64,000 bases of DNA from Thermomonas carbonis. GTDB taxonomy: Bacteria > Pseudomonadota > Gammaproteobacteria > Xanthomonadales > Xanthomonadaceae. The notes beneath the pieces were generated by a model. The model had not been told where the DNA came from, searched no databases, and was given only the letters and a program-made list of their open reading frames with translations. This document shows, piece after piece, positions 36,732 through 45,560 of the stretch (position 1 is the first letter of the stretch; every line of letters starts with the position of its first letter). The stretch covers positions 1,212,001-1,276,000 of the forward strand of contig NZ_CP060719.1 in the NCBI RefSeq assembly GCF_014396975.1, written 5' to 3'. The translations under genes were made by a program, and so were the position numbers.

Positions 36732-37361
36732 ATGAAGACATGGCTGGTGGCCTGTTCGAAGGGTGGCGTCGGCAAGACCACGATCGCCACCCAGCTGGTG
36801 GCGAATGCCGCCTTGTCCGGCTTGCGCACGGTGCTGGTGGATGCCGACCCGCAGGGCTCGGCCACGCGCTGGTGCGAGCGCCGCGCCGGCATGGCCAGCG
36901 CCGTGCTACCGCTCGACGGCACCCGCAAGGCCTGGCGCAAGCGCGTGCCTGAGGACACCCAGAGGATCATCCTGGATGCCCCGGCGGGATCCATGGCCGA
37001 CAACCTGGGAGAGGTGCTGGAGATCGCCGACGCGGTGGTCGTGCCGGTGCAGCCGTCCGCACTCGACATCGAGGCCAGCGTGCGCTTCCTGGAATCGCTG
37101 GGCCGGCATCCGCGCGTGCGCAAGGGCAAGCTGCGGGTCGGGCTGGTCGGCAATCGCCTGAAGCCGAATACCAATGCCAGCCAGCAGGCGATGGACGTGC
37201 TCCGCGCCTGGCCGTTCCCGCTGGTCGCGCAGCTGCGCGACAGCCAGGCCTATGTGGTCCTCACGGGCCTGGGCAAGAGCCTGTTCGACTATCACTCGGC
37301 GCAGGTGCGCGATCACCAGGCCGACTGGCAACCGCTGCTCAAGTGGCTGCAGAAAGACTGA
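36732..37361 (+). CDS. Orphan ParA-family ATPase
   Basis: A 209-aa MinD/ParA-type P-loop ATPase with the deviant Walker A KGGVGKTT at residues 10-17, VLVDADPQGSATRW as Walker A' and IILDAPAG as Walker B. No ParB gene or centromere-like repeat is nearby, so it is not the chromosomal partition pair. Small solitary ParA proteins of this type position chemoreceptor arrays, storage granules or other cargo; the cargo here is unknown. It lies in the same direction between the hybrid kinase and sixA, with 28 bp to sixA. Confidence 0.85.
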   Translation: MKTWLVACSKGGVGKTTIATQLVANAALSGLRTVLVDADPQGSATRWCERRAGMASAVLPLDGTRKAWRKRVPEDTQRIILDAPAGSMADNLGEVLEIADAVVVPVQPSALDIEASVRFLESLGRHPRVRKGKLRVGLVGNRLKPNTNASQQAMDVLRAWPFPLVAQLRDSQAYVVLTGLGKSLFDYHSAQVRDHQADWQPLLKWLQKD

Positions 37362-37389
37362 TGCCCTCGCGGGCGACCAAGGAGTGTCC

Positions 37390-37863
37390 ATGCGTCAACT
37401 GATCCTGCTGCGCCATGCCCATGCCGAATCCGCCACGTCCGGCCAGGATGACCTGCAGCGCCCGCTGTCCGCGACCGGGCAGGCGGAAGCGCGCGCGGCC
37501 GGCGACTGGCTGCGCGAACACGGGCTGCAGCCCGATCGCGTGCTGTGCTCGAACGCCACCCGTACCCGCGAGACGCTGGCGGCACTCGCCGACATCGGTG
37601 ATGCCGAAGTGCACGAGGACGCATCGATCTACGAGGCCAGCCCCGGCACCCTGGCCGCCCTGGCGGATGCCAACCGCGACGCCGAACGGCTATTGCTGGT
37701 CGGTCACAACCCCGGCCTGGAGCAGCTGGCGGCGCTGATGCACAGCGGCCAGACCGGCGATTACCGCGGCATGCCGCCGGGCGGCATCGCGGTGCTGACG
37801 CTGCCGGCCGACGTCAACATCGAACCCGGCATCGCCACCTTGTCGGCGTTCTGGTGGCCATGA
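37390..37863 (+). CDS. sixA: Phosphohistidine phosphatase SixA-like protein
   Basis: A 157-aa histidine-phosphatase-superfamily protein with catalytic LLRHAHAES (His9), SNATRTRETLAAL and LLVGHNPGLEQLAALM. SixA removes phosphate from histidine in HPt domains, which fits its position four genes from a kinase with an HPt domain. In E. coli it acts on the nitrogen PTS protein NPr, another possible target. It is the usual length for SixA. The next gene (phospholipase D) begins four bases after its stop. Confidence 0.87.
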   Translation: MRQLILLRHAHAESATSGQDDLQRPLSATGQAEARAAGDWLREHGLQPDRVLCSNATRTRETLAALADIGDAEVHEDASIYEASPGTLAALADANRDAERLLLVGHNPGLEQLAALMHSGQTGDYRGMPPGGIAVLTLPADVNIEPGIATLSAFWWP

Positions 37864-37867
37864 CCGG

Positions 37868-39813
37868 ATGATCCACCGCGGCATGCGGCAGTTGCTGGCG
37901 GGCGCGTGCGCGCTGCTGCTGGCCGGCTGCGCCACCCTTTCCGACCAGCAGCGCGACGAAGCGGCCGGCATCGCCCGCGCCGCGCGCAGCACCCAGGTCG
38001 ATTGCATGCGCGCGGATGCCTGCGCGCTGGCCTCGCCGTTGCGCGTGCTCGGCCAGCAGGCCATCGCCGATTCCACGCCGGCCGCGCCGCGCCATGTCGC
38101 ACTGATCCTGGATGACGCGCCGGACGCCCTGCTGGTGCGCATCCACCTGATCCGCAGCGCGCAGCGCAGCATTGACCTGCAGACCTACATCTTCGACGAG
38201 GACGACTCGGCGCAACTGGTGCTCGACGAGCTGCAGGCCGCGGCCTTCCGCGGGTCAAGGTACGCGTGCTGATCGACCAGCTGGCCGCGCTGCGGCAGGT
38301 GGACAGCCTGGCCGGACTGGCGGCGGTGCATGCCAACTTCGAGCTGCGCGTCTACAACCCGGTGCTCGACCGTGCGCGGTTGCCGCTGCCGATGTACACC
38401 GTGGCCGCCGCCTGCTGCTGGCGCAAGCTCAACAGCCGCATGCACAACAAGCTGCTGCTGATCGATGGCGAGGTCGGCATCACCGGTGGGCGCAATTACC
38501 AGGACGACTATTACGACTGGGGTGCCGGCTACAACTTCCGCGACCGCGACCTGCTGATCGCCGGCCCGGTCGGTACCGAGATGGCCGCCAATTTCGAGGC
38601 GTTCTGGTCGTCCCGGCGCAGCGTGCCCGCCGAGCAACTGGGCGATGTCGCCCGCCTGCTGCACGCGCAGGGCGCGCCACCGCCACCGCACGCGCCCTAC
38701 CGCAAGCCGGAACGCGTCCGCGCCCTGCTGGCGATGGTCGATGACGAGGCCGCGATCCGCGCGCGCTTCGTCGAGCCGGCGATGTCGGTGCGGGGCGTGC
38801 AGTTCATCGCCGACCTGCCGGTGAAGCACTGGCAGGACCGGCCCGCCGCCGCCGAAGCCGCCGCCGAAGCCGCCAGCATCGGCCTGCGCACGCTGATCGC
38901 CGGCGCGCAGGACGACGTGCTGCTGCAGACGCCCTACCTGGTGCTGTCCAAGCCCGCGCAGCACCTGTTCCGCGAATTGCACCGCCAGGAGGACGCGCCG
39001 CGCGTGCGCATCTCCACGAACAGTCTTGCTTCGACCGACGCCTTCATCGCCTACGCGATCTCGCACAAGTACAAGCGCCGCTACTTGCGCGACTTCGGTT
39101 TCGAGATCCACGAGTTCAAGCCGTTCCCGGCCGACGCGCCGTTCGAGCCGGGCGCGCTTGGCGCCGACCTGCCGATGCTGGACGAAGCCGCACCCGCCAC
39201 GCCCGCTACCGCGCCGCGGCGACCAACCCTGCGCGAGCGGAGGCTGGCCGAGCGTGGCCTGCGCCGGGACCCGGACAGCGAAGCCGGGCGCTTCCGCGCG
39301 CTGGGTTCCGGCGGCATGCCGGTGCGGCTGAAGCAGGCCGGCATGCGCATGGGCCTGCATGCCAAGTCGATGGTGGTGGATGGCAAGGTCGGCGTGGTCG
39401 GCACCCACAACTTCGACCCGCGCGGCGATACCTACAACACCGAGAGCGCGGTGGTGATCGAGGATGCGGCCTTTGCCGCGCGCCTGGCCGCCAGCATCCA
39501 GCGCGACATGGCACCGGGCAACGCCTGGACGATCGGTCGCCGCGATTCCTCACCGATCCTGCCCGGGGTCGAGTACACCCTGGCGCGGATCTCCGAGCGC
39601 ATGCCGATCTTCGACCTGTGGCCGATCAAGTACGCCACCAGCTACGAATTCGTCCCCGGCCCGGATTGCCCCACGCCGCCGTCGCCGTTCGATCCCGCCT
39701 TCCGCGCTTGCCACACCCCGGTCGGCAACTCGCCGGAGGTCGACATCGGCCTGAAGTGGCTGGGCGTGCGCGTGTTCACCGCGTTCGGCTCGGGGTTGTC
39801 GCCGATCCTGTGA
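37868..39813 (+). pseudogene. Phospholipase D-family lipoprotein (ClsC-like), broken by a -1 frameshift at about 38254
   Basis: An envelope PLD/cardiolipin-synthase-like protein. The first 129 residues carry a lipobox (LLAGCATL) and the PLD-family start RSAQRSIDLQTYIFDEDDS. The rest continues in another frame from VRVLIDQLAALRQV. The two HKD motifs are intact (HNKLLLIDGEVGITGGRN; HAKSMVVDGKVGVVGTHNFD). Adding one G to the GGG at 38252-38254 restores FRGVKVRVLIDQ and about 648 aa, a normal length for the proteobacterial lipoprotein branch. As written, only the 134-aa fragment would be exported. It follows sixA by four bases. Confidence 0.88.
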
Positions 39814-39927
39814 ACCCGCGGCGCGATCCCGTTCGCTTGGCCGGCATCGCGACGTGCTCGCGTCGGATTGACGCGCTGCGGCGCGCGCCCTAGTCTGCCG
39901 GTCTCTTTACGCGCGCCGGATGCCGCC

Positions 39928-40565
39928 ATGTCGATCACCCTGAACTTCGAGCTCAATGACCGCGACCTCGCCCATTTCCAGGAAGCGGCGGAACGCTCCC
40001 GCAAGGCCGCCGAGGGCAAGTCCGAGCAGGAGATCGTCGATTGCGCGGTGGGCCTGCTGGCCGATGCACAGAAAGTGCACATCCCCGACTTCATCAAGGA
40101 TCGCCTGCTGCGCCTGGACGACATGATCGCGATGGTGCGCGATACCGGCTGGGCGCTCCCGGAAGACGACAAGCAGCGCGTGCTGACCGCGCTGATGTAT
40201 TTCTGCGATCCGCAGGACGTGATCCCGGATCATGTCGAGGTGCTGGGCTTCCTCGACGACGCGGTGATGATCGAACTGTCGGTGCGCGAGCTGAAGCACG
40301 AGCTGGACGCCTACGACGACTTCTGCGACTACCGTGCGAACGAAGCGAACCGTCGCGGCGTGGATCCGGCCACGCTGGGCCGTACCGACTGGCTGGACGG
40401 CCGTCGGGAGGAACTGATCGAGCGCATGCACCAGCGCCGCGATCGCGAGGTCGGCGGCGGCTACGGTCGCAGCAGCGGTTACGGCAGCACCGGGGCTACG
40501 GCGCGCCCGGTGGCAGCAAATCCTACACGCGCAGCTGGCGCCCGGGCGGGTTCAAGTTCGGTTGA
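39928..40565 (+). CDS. DUF1232/YkvA-like protein with Gly-rich tail; frame broken near its C-terminus at about 40495
   Basis: A protein of about 212 aa whose middle has the YkvA/DUF1232 pattern ALMYFCDPQDVIPDHVEVLGFLDD. It is preceded by a helical region and followed by a basic, Gly/Ser/Tyr-rich tail. Adding one G to the GGGG at 40492-40495 lets the tail end naturally as GYGAPGGSKSYTRSW with the stop at 40565. In the sequence as given, the frame instead runs straight into the thioesterase gene, giving a 365-aa apparent fusion that I judge false. Its function is unknown. Confidence 0.75.
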
Positions 40566-40572
40566 ACCGCGT

Positions 40573-41022
40573 TTGACCGCCAACACGTTCGCTTGGCCCG
40601 AAGGGGCGAGCCTGGAGGCGCTGAACGCGCGCTCCGCCGGCACCCTGATGGAGGCACTGGGGATCCGCTTCACCGAGCTCGGTGACGGATTCCTGCGCGC
40701 GACCATGCCGGTCGATGCGCGCACCCACCAACCGTATGGCCTGCTGCATGGCGGGGCCTCGGTCGCGCTGGCCGAGACCCTGGGCAGCAGCGCCGGCATG
40801 TTGATGGCTGGCGGCAATGCGGTGGTGGGGCTGGAGATCAACGCCAACCACCTGCGCGCGGTGCGCAGCGGCATCGTCACCGGTACTGCGCGGCCGATCC
40901 ACATCGGTCGCAGCACCCAGGTCTGGGAAATCCGCATCGAGGACGAGGCCGCCAAACCGGTCTGCATCAGCCGGATCACCCTGGCGGTATTGCCGCAGCC
41001 GCCCGCCAGCGGCCACGCCTGA
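40573..41022 (+). CDS. Hotdog-fold acyl-CoA thioesterase, YdiI/MenI type
   Basis: A 149-aa protein aligning end to end with E. coli YdiI, which hydrolyses 1,4-dihydroxy-2-naphthoyl-CoA and other acyl-CoAs. Shared motifs are ASLEALNARSAGTLMEALGIRF, ATMPVDARTHQPYGLLHGGA (catalytic Glu later in ALAETLGS), VGLEINANHLRAVRSG and the C-terminal ISRITLAVL. No ATG is available, so I take the TTG at 40573, seven bases after the repaired stop of the preceding gene. That start reproduces the family N-terminus. It should be a separate enzyme, not a domain of the upstream protein. Confidence 0.83.
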   Translation: MTANTFAWPEGASLEALNARSAGTLMEALGIRFTELGDGFLRATMPVDARTHQPYGLLHGGASVALAETLGSSAGMLMAGGNAVVGLEINANHLRAVRSGIVTGTARPIHIGRSTQVWEIRIEDEAAKPVCISRITLAVLPQPPASGHA

Positions 41023-41072
41023 TGCCTGTTTAGGCTGACTGCTCCAGCCTGCACCCGCTAAGGTTCCGGACC

Positions 41073-41848
41073 ATGCCCGCGACGTCCCCCGCCGTCGAGT
41101 CTTGCCTGCGCGCCCTGCGCTACGGCTATCGCCTGCCGTTCCTGCTCTGGCATCTGTTCGTGCATTTGCCGATCGTGCTGCTGCTGATCGCAGTCGGCGA
41201 CGACGGCCGCCGCCCGGTGGGCCACGCCGCGATCCGCTGGTGGGCGCGCGGCCTGCTGCGGGTATTCGGCATGCGCGTGGAGGGCGTTGGCACGCCGCGT
41301 ACCGGCGGCACCCTGTTCGTCGCCAACCACATCAGCTGGGTCGACATCGTCGCCCTGCATTCGCAGCACATGATGGGCTTCATCGCCAAGGCGGAGATCC
41401 GCGGCTGGCCGGTGGTCGGCTGGGTGACCTCGCATGCGGAAACCATCTACCTGCAGCGCGGCAACACGCATTCGCTGGGTGGGGTGATGACCGAGATGAG
41501 TGCGCGCCTGCGCAGCGGTCGTGCGGTGGCCGCGTTCCCGGAAGGCGGTACCCGCGATGGCCGCGAACTCGGTGCCTTCCACGCGCGCATCTTCACCGCT
41601 GCGGTCGATGCCGATGCCACGGTACAGCCGGTGGCGCTCTGCTACGGCGATGGCTGCGAGGCGCAACCGATCGTCGCCTTCGCCCCGGCGAGAGTTTCAT
41701 GGGCAATTTCGCCCGCCTGCTCGGCGAACCCGCGCGGCCGGTGCGGGTCTGCTTCCTGGAACCGATCCTGCATGCCGAACAGGCCGGCCGCCGCGGCATC
41801 GCCCAGACCGCGCGCGAGCGCGTCGAAGCGGCGATGGCGGCGGCATGA
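41073..41848 (+). pseudogene. 1-acyl-sn-glycerol-3-phosphate acyltransferase (PlsC type), broken by a -1 frameshift at about 41686
   Basis: An inner-membrane acyltransferase that would convert lysophosphatidate to phosphatidate. A hydrophobic anchor (FLLWHLFVHLPIVLLLIAVG) precedes the catalytic motif NHISWVD and the substrate motif FPEGGTRDG. After AQPIVAFAP the reading continues in a second frame with GESFMGNFARLLGEPARPV to the stop at 41848. One extra C or G in CCCCGG (41683-41688) restores the family sequence APGESFMGN and about 258 aa. The stop overlaps the next start (ATGA). As written, the frame runs on as 120 residues of arginine-rich nonsense. Confidence 0.87.
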
Positions 41849-42894
41849 GCCTGCAGACCGTCAGCGCCTATCGCGCGCCGCGTTGGCTGCGCAGCCCGCA
41901 CCTGCAGACCTTGCTGTCCAGCAGCCCGATACGGGTGGCGCGTGGCGGACGCGAACTGCGCAAGCTGGGTGCCGTGCATGGGGAACACCTGGTCGATGCC
42001 GGCGGCGGGATCCGCCTGCATGGCGTCCACAGCACCCTGCCGGCGCGCGCGCCGCGCGGGCTTGCGTTGCTGCTGCATGGCTGGGAGGGCAGCGCGGAAT
42101 CGGGCTACATGCGGCTGACCTGCGCCCGCCTGCTCGAACGCGGCTTCGACGTGTTCCGCCTGAATTTCCGCGACCACGGCGATACCCACCACCTCAACGA
42201 AGACCTGTTCCATTCCAATCGGCTCGATGAAGTGCTGCAGGCGGCGCTGGCGGTGTCCGGGCGCTGGCAGCAGCCGGAGCAACCCATGGTCGTCGCCGGT
42301 TATTCGCTGGGTGGCAACTTCGCCTTGCGGGTGGCCCTGCATGCGCCAAGTGCGGGGCTGCGCCTGGCACGCGTGGCGGCGGTCTGCCCGGCGCTCGATC
42401 CCGAGCGCACCACCGCCGCGATGGAACGCGGCCTGCCGTTCTATGAGCGCTACTTCCTGAAGAAGTGGACGCGCTCGTTGCGGCGCAAGCGCGACCTGTT
42501 CCCGGAGCAGCATGCGATCGCCGAAGAGCAGCTGCGCAGCCGCCGCCTGCGTGAACTGACGGCATGGCTGGTGGCGCGGCATACCGGATTTGCGGACGTC
42601 GATGCGTATTTCGACGGTTACCGGATCAGCCGGGACCGCATGCGCGACTTGCAGGTCCCGGCCGACATCCTGACGTCGGCGGATGATCCGGTGATCCCGG
42701 TGGACGATTTCCACGACTGGCAGTTGCCCGCCAATGCGACGGTGGAAATCGCGGCGCACGGCGGTCACTGTGCGTTCCTGCGCGACGCCCGCCTGCGCGG
42801 CTATGCAGAGGATTGGGTGGCGGAGCACTTGTCGACGGCGCTTGAACCCGCTGCGGTGCAAACTCCGGCCAACACACCAGGTGAGTCCGCATGA
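41845..42894 (+). CDS. YheT-family alpha/beta hydrolase
   Basis: A 349-aa cytoplasmic hydrolase of the YheT (abhydrolase 1/3) family. Typical features are PRWLRSPHLQTLLSSS near the N-terminus, LALLLHGWEGSAES for the oxyanion hole, FRLNFRDHGDTHHLNEDLFHS, the nucleophile in VVAGYSLGGNFALR, and the acid/base pair in ADDPVIPVDDF and AHGGHCAFL. The substrate is unknown, probably an ester of lipids or storage polymers. It overlaps the acyltransferase and the PEBP gene by ATGA on both sides, so the three genes form a translationally coupled set. Confidence 0.9.
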   Translation: MSLQTVSAYRAPRWLRSPHLQTLLSSSPIRVARGGRELRKLGAVHGEHLVDAGGGIRLHGVHSTLPARAPRGLALLLHGWEGSAESGYMRLTCARLLERGFDVFRLNFRDHGDTHHLNEDLFHSNRLDEVLQAALAVSGRWQQPEQPMVVAGYSLGGNFALRVALHAPSAGLRLARVAAVCPALDPERTTAAMERGLPFYERYFLKKWTRSLRRKRDLFPEQHAIAEEQLRSRRLRELTAWLVARHTGFADVDAYFDGYRISRDRMRDLQVPADILTSADDPVIPVDDFHDWQLPANATVEIAAHGGHCAFLRDARLRGYAEDWVAEHLSTALEPAAVQTPANTPGESA

Positions 42895-43499
42895 AAATCC
42901 ACAGCGACAGCTTCGAACACGGCCAGCCGATCCCGCCCGAGTTCGCGATGGGCGCGCGCGACGGCGACAACGGCTTCGGCGGCAACCGCAATCCGCATCT
43001 CGCATGGAGCGAAGTACCGGAAGGCACGCGATCGTTTGCCCTGCTGTGCATCGATACCGATGCGCCGACCGACGGCGCGCTGGTGGCCGACGCCAGCATC
43101 GACATCCCGGTCGCGCATCCGCGCGGCGACTTCGTGCACTGGGCCGTGGTGGACATCCCCACCGACATCGACGCCATCGCCGCCGGCAGCTGCAGCGAGG
43201 GCATCACGTCGCGCGGCAAGCCCGCGGGCAGTGATGCAGGTGGACGCTCCGGACTGAACGATTACACCGGTTGGTTCGCCGGCGATGCGGCGATGGGCGG
43301 CGACTATTTCGGTTACGACGGCCCGTATCCGCCGCCGCACGACGCACGCGTGCATCGCTATTTCTTCCGCGTGTTCGCGCTGGATGTGGCAACCCTCGAC
43401 CTGCCAACAGCGTTCACCGCCGGCGACGTGTTCCGCGCCATGCGCGGCCACGTGCTGGCCGAGGCGAGCACGTACGGGACGTACAGCCTGCATCCTTGA
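42891..43499 (+). CDS. YbhB/YbcL family PEBP-like protein (Raf kinase inhibitor-like)
   Basis: A 202-aa phosphatidylethanolamine-binding-protein-like protein. Family signs are NPHLAWSEVPEGTRSFALLCID, PRGDFVHWAVVDIP and a later GYDGPYPPPHDARVHRYFFRV. There is no signal peptide, so it is cytoplasmic like E. coli YbhB. It probably binds phosphorylated ligands or lipid headgroups; a regulatory role is unproven in bacteria. Overlap with the YheT-like gene (ATGA) suggests co-translation. Confidence 0.9.
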   Translation: MKIHSDSFEHGQPIPPEFAMGARDGDNGFGGNRNPHLAWSEVPEGTRSFALLCIDTDAPTDGALVADASIDIPVAHPRGDFVHWAVVDIPTDIDAIAAGSCSEGITSRGKPAGSDAGGRSGLNDYTGWFAGDAAMGGDYFGYDGPYPPPHDARVHRYFFRVFALDVATLDLPTAFTAGDVFRAMRGHVLAEASTYGTYSLHP

Positions 43500-43585
43500 T
43501 CTGGGTACACCCCCGCGTCTGGATGCATGCAAGTTGCCAGGCCGCCGACACGATCCCCTTCGGAGTTACTGGCAGCTGATGCGCC

Positions 43586-44461
43586 TCAGTCAGCCTGGGC
43601 GCTTGCCGGCCGGGTCTCCAGTACCGCGTCCAGGATATAGACCGACGAGGGGCCGCCGACGGGCGCGTCGGCCAGTTTGCGCCGGTGGATCCGCAAGACG
43701 CTGCCGACACCCGGCACATGGGTGTAACCCTCGATATCGCCGTAGAAATTGAGGAAGCGGTCGAACCCCGTATCCCCGCTTCGATCCTTGCCGTTGGCTG
43801 CGTCGCCGGCCTTCTCAGGCGCGACTTCGCGAACCTGCAGGCACTGGTAGTCCGGAATCTCGGGATCGTTGCAACGCTTGGTCATGGCAGCGACTTCCAG
43901 CACGATTTCCTGCGCCGTACCGGTGTAGCGCCTTGGCACGATCGGTGCTGCAAGGAACACCAGGGCATCGCCGGCAGCATTTCGCAGCGTCATCCTGGGT
44001 TTGTCATTACCGGTCAGAGATGACGACAACTTTCCTGTGAGGCGCTGCTTCACCTCGAGGTCGAGCGCGATGCGCTCGGGGTCATGGCACTTTTTCATGG
44101 TGGATGCGAGCGCCTCGAGTTCCAGAACGTCGCCGTTGCGCCTGTATTTCCCGTACAGGGGGTTGCAGGCGTTGGTGACCGCCATGCGACCTCGGGCAAA
44201 TTCCACTTGCAGCGGCCTGTCTGCTTGTGCAAACAGTGCGGCGATGCGCTTGCCGTTGGCATCGCTGGCCTGCAGCAGCTTCCATTGCCGTCCTGCGAGC
44301 GGTTCGGGAGCCGGGGCAGTTTGTGCAAGTGCAGGTGCCGAGAGAGCAGGGTTCGGGACGGCAACGGCATCCGGGCTGGACTTGGCGGGATCTGCAGGTG
44401 TCTCGGTGCCGACACAGCCGGCAAACAGGATGGGCAGGACGAGGGCGGGTAGTCGTTTCAT
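43586..44461 (-). CDS. META and DUF4377 domain lipoprotein
   Basis: A 291-aa outer-membrane or periplasmic lipoprotein with lipobox LFAGC (MKRLPALVLPILFAGCVG). An Ala/Pro-rich linker is followed by a META (HslJ-like) domain (AGRQWKLLQASDANGKRI, FARGRMAVTNACNPLYGKYR), then a DUF4377 domain (IVLEVAAMTKRCNDPEIPDYQCLQVREV). Five conserved cysteines may form disulfides. HslJ-like domains are linked to stress or novobiocin tolerance. The ATG at 44461 starts the signal peptide. It is convergent with the PEBP gene and 44 bp downstream of uppP on the same strand. Confidence 0.85.
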   Translation of the reverse strand: MKRLPALVLPILFAGCVGTETPADPAKSSPDAVAVPNPALSAPALAQTAPAPEPLAGRQWKLLQASDANGKRIAALFAQADRPLQVEFARGRMAVTNACNPLYGKYRRNGDVLELEALASTMKKCHDPERIALDLEVKQRLTGKLSSSLTGNDKPRMTLRNAAGDALVFLAAPIVPRRYTGTAQEIVLEVAAMTKRCNDPEIPDYQCLQVREVAPEKAGDAANGKDRSGDTGFDRFLNFYGDIEGYTHVPGVGSVLRIHRRKLADAPVGGPSSVYILDAVLETRPASAQAD

Positions 44462-44505
44462 GGCAATGCCTGGGCGTTGAGGCGGAGTGGATCCCACGAA
44501 TCGTT

Positions 44506-45360
44506 TCAGCCGCCCGCCGGTACCCACAGCAGCAGGGCGATGCCGAGGATCAGGCGATACACCGCAAAGGCGGTGAAGCGGTGGGTCTCGATGTAGCGTA
44601 GCAGCCACTTCACCGCGACGAATGCGGTGATCGCGGAGGCCACGAAGGCCACGCCCAGCGCGGTCCAGTCCTCGCCGTGCAGGCCGCCGTCGCGGGCCAT
44701 CGACAGCAATTCGTAGCCGGTCGCCGCGAACATCGTGGGGATGCCGACCAGGAACGCGAACTCGGTCGCCGCCGAGCGGCTGGTGGTGCCCGCCAGCAAG
44801 GCGACGAAGATCGTCGCCGCCGAACGCGAGGTGCCGGGGAACACCCCGGCCACGACCTGGGTCACGCCGACCAGCACCGCGGTGGTCCAGGAAATCGCGG
44901 TGCGTTCGCCATCGCGCGCGGCGCGTTTGGCCGCCAGTTGTTCGGCGACGACCATCCACACCGCGCCGATGATCAGCGCCCAGGCGATCGGCTGCACGGT
45001 ATCCGGCAACTCCCAGCCGAACGCCTTGACCGTCAGGCCGCCGACCGCAGTGACGCCGAAGGCGACCAGCAGCTTGAAGCCGTATTCACGTGCCAGCTTC
45101 GGGCTGATGTCGATGCCCAGCGGGTCGTAGGGGGCGCTCATGTCGCGGCCGGCGAACGCCGCCAGCAGGCCGAGCAGGCGGCGGCGGTAGATCAGCACCA
45201 CGGCGAGGATCGCGCCGGCCTGGATGGCCACATTGAACAGGTCGCTGCGGTGGCCCAGCCAGCGTTCGGCGATCAGCAGGTGGCCGGTGCTGGAGATCGG
45301 CAGGAATTCGGTGATGCCTTCGATGATGCCGAGCAGCAACGCGGCGAGCAGGTCGTTCAT
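44506..45360 (-). CDS. uppP: Undecaprenyl-diphosphatase (BacA type)
   Basis: A 284-aa multi-span inner-membrane enzyme recycling the undecaprenyl carrier for peptidoglycan and other polysaccharides. Signatures are LLGIIEGITEFLPISSTGHL near the start and VAGVFPGTSRSAATIF in the second half, with at least eight hydrophobic helices. Mutation or dosage affects bacitracin sensitivity in other bacteria. The ATG at 45360 gives the family N-terminus MNDLLAALLLGIIEG. It is divergent from glnA, so its promoter shares the 200-bp region containing the NtrC site. Confidence 0.95.
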   Translation of the reverse strand: MNDLLAALLLGIIEGITEFLPISSTGHLLIAERWLGHRSDLFNVAIQAGAILAVVLIYRRRLLGLLAAFAGRDMSAPYDPLGIDISPKLAREYGFKLLVAFGVTAVGGLTVKAFGWELPDTVQPIAWALIIGAVWMVVAEQLAAKRAARDGERTAISWTTAVLVGVTQVVAGVFPGTSRSAATIFVALLAGTTSRSAATEFAFLVGIPTMFAATGYELLSMARDGGLHGEDWTALGVAFVASAITAFVAVKWLLRYIETHRFTAFAVYRLILGIALLLWVPAGG

Positions 45361-45405
45361 GGGCGGCGGGCAGTCGGTGGTGGCGCAGGATAACGCAGGC
45401 GCGTT

Positions 45406-45422
45406 CGCACCAAAGGAGTGCA
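45406..45422. promoter_or_regulatory. Near-consensus NtrC-binding site upstream of glnA
   Basis: CGCACC-AAAGG-AGTGCA matches the NtrC consensus TGCACC-N5-GGTGCA in ten of twelve defined positions. It lies 82 bp upstream of the sigma-54 -24 element, a normal enhancer distance. A weaker second copy (TGCACT-GCAGC-AATGCC, eight of twelve) starts at 45465. Confidence 0.65.
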
Positions 45423-45504
45423 TCGACCCTGGAAATTGAACCGCAAGGGTGCTAAATCCGCGATTGCACTGCAGCAATGCCATGAAAATCAACAACTTGG
45501 ATGT

Positions 45505-45519
45505 TGGCACGACGCTTGC
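45505..45519 (+). promoter_or_regulatory. Perfect sigma-54 promoter of glnA
   Basis: TGGCACG-ACGC-TTGC matches the sigma-54 consensus TGGCACG-N4-TTGC at every defined base. It ends 41 bp before the glnA GTG, so transcription would start about 30 bases upstream of the gene. Nitrogen limitation signalled through NtrB-NtrC (57-59 kb in this window) should activate it. Confidence 0.92.
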
Positions 45520-45560
45520 GATAGCAACGGGTATCCCAACCGTCTGTTCCGGAGTTTGCC

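Noticed and set aside
36732..37361. Chromosome or plasmid partition locus
   Set aside because: There is no ParB gene or iteron-like sites near the ParA gene.
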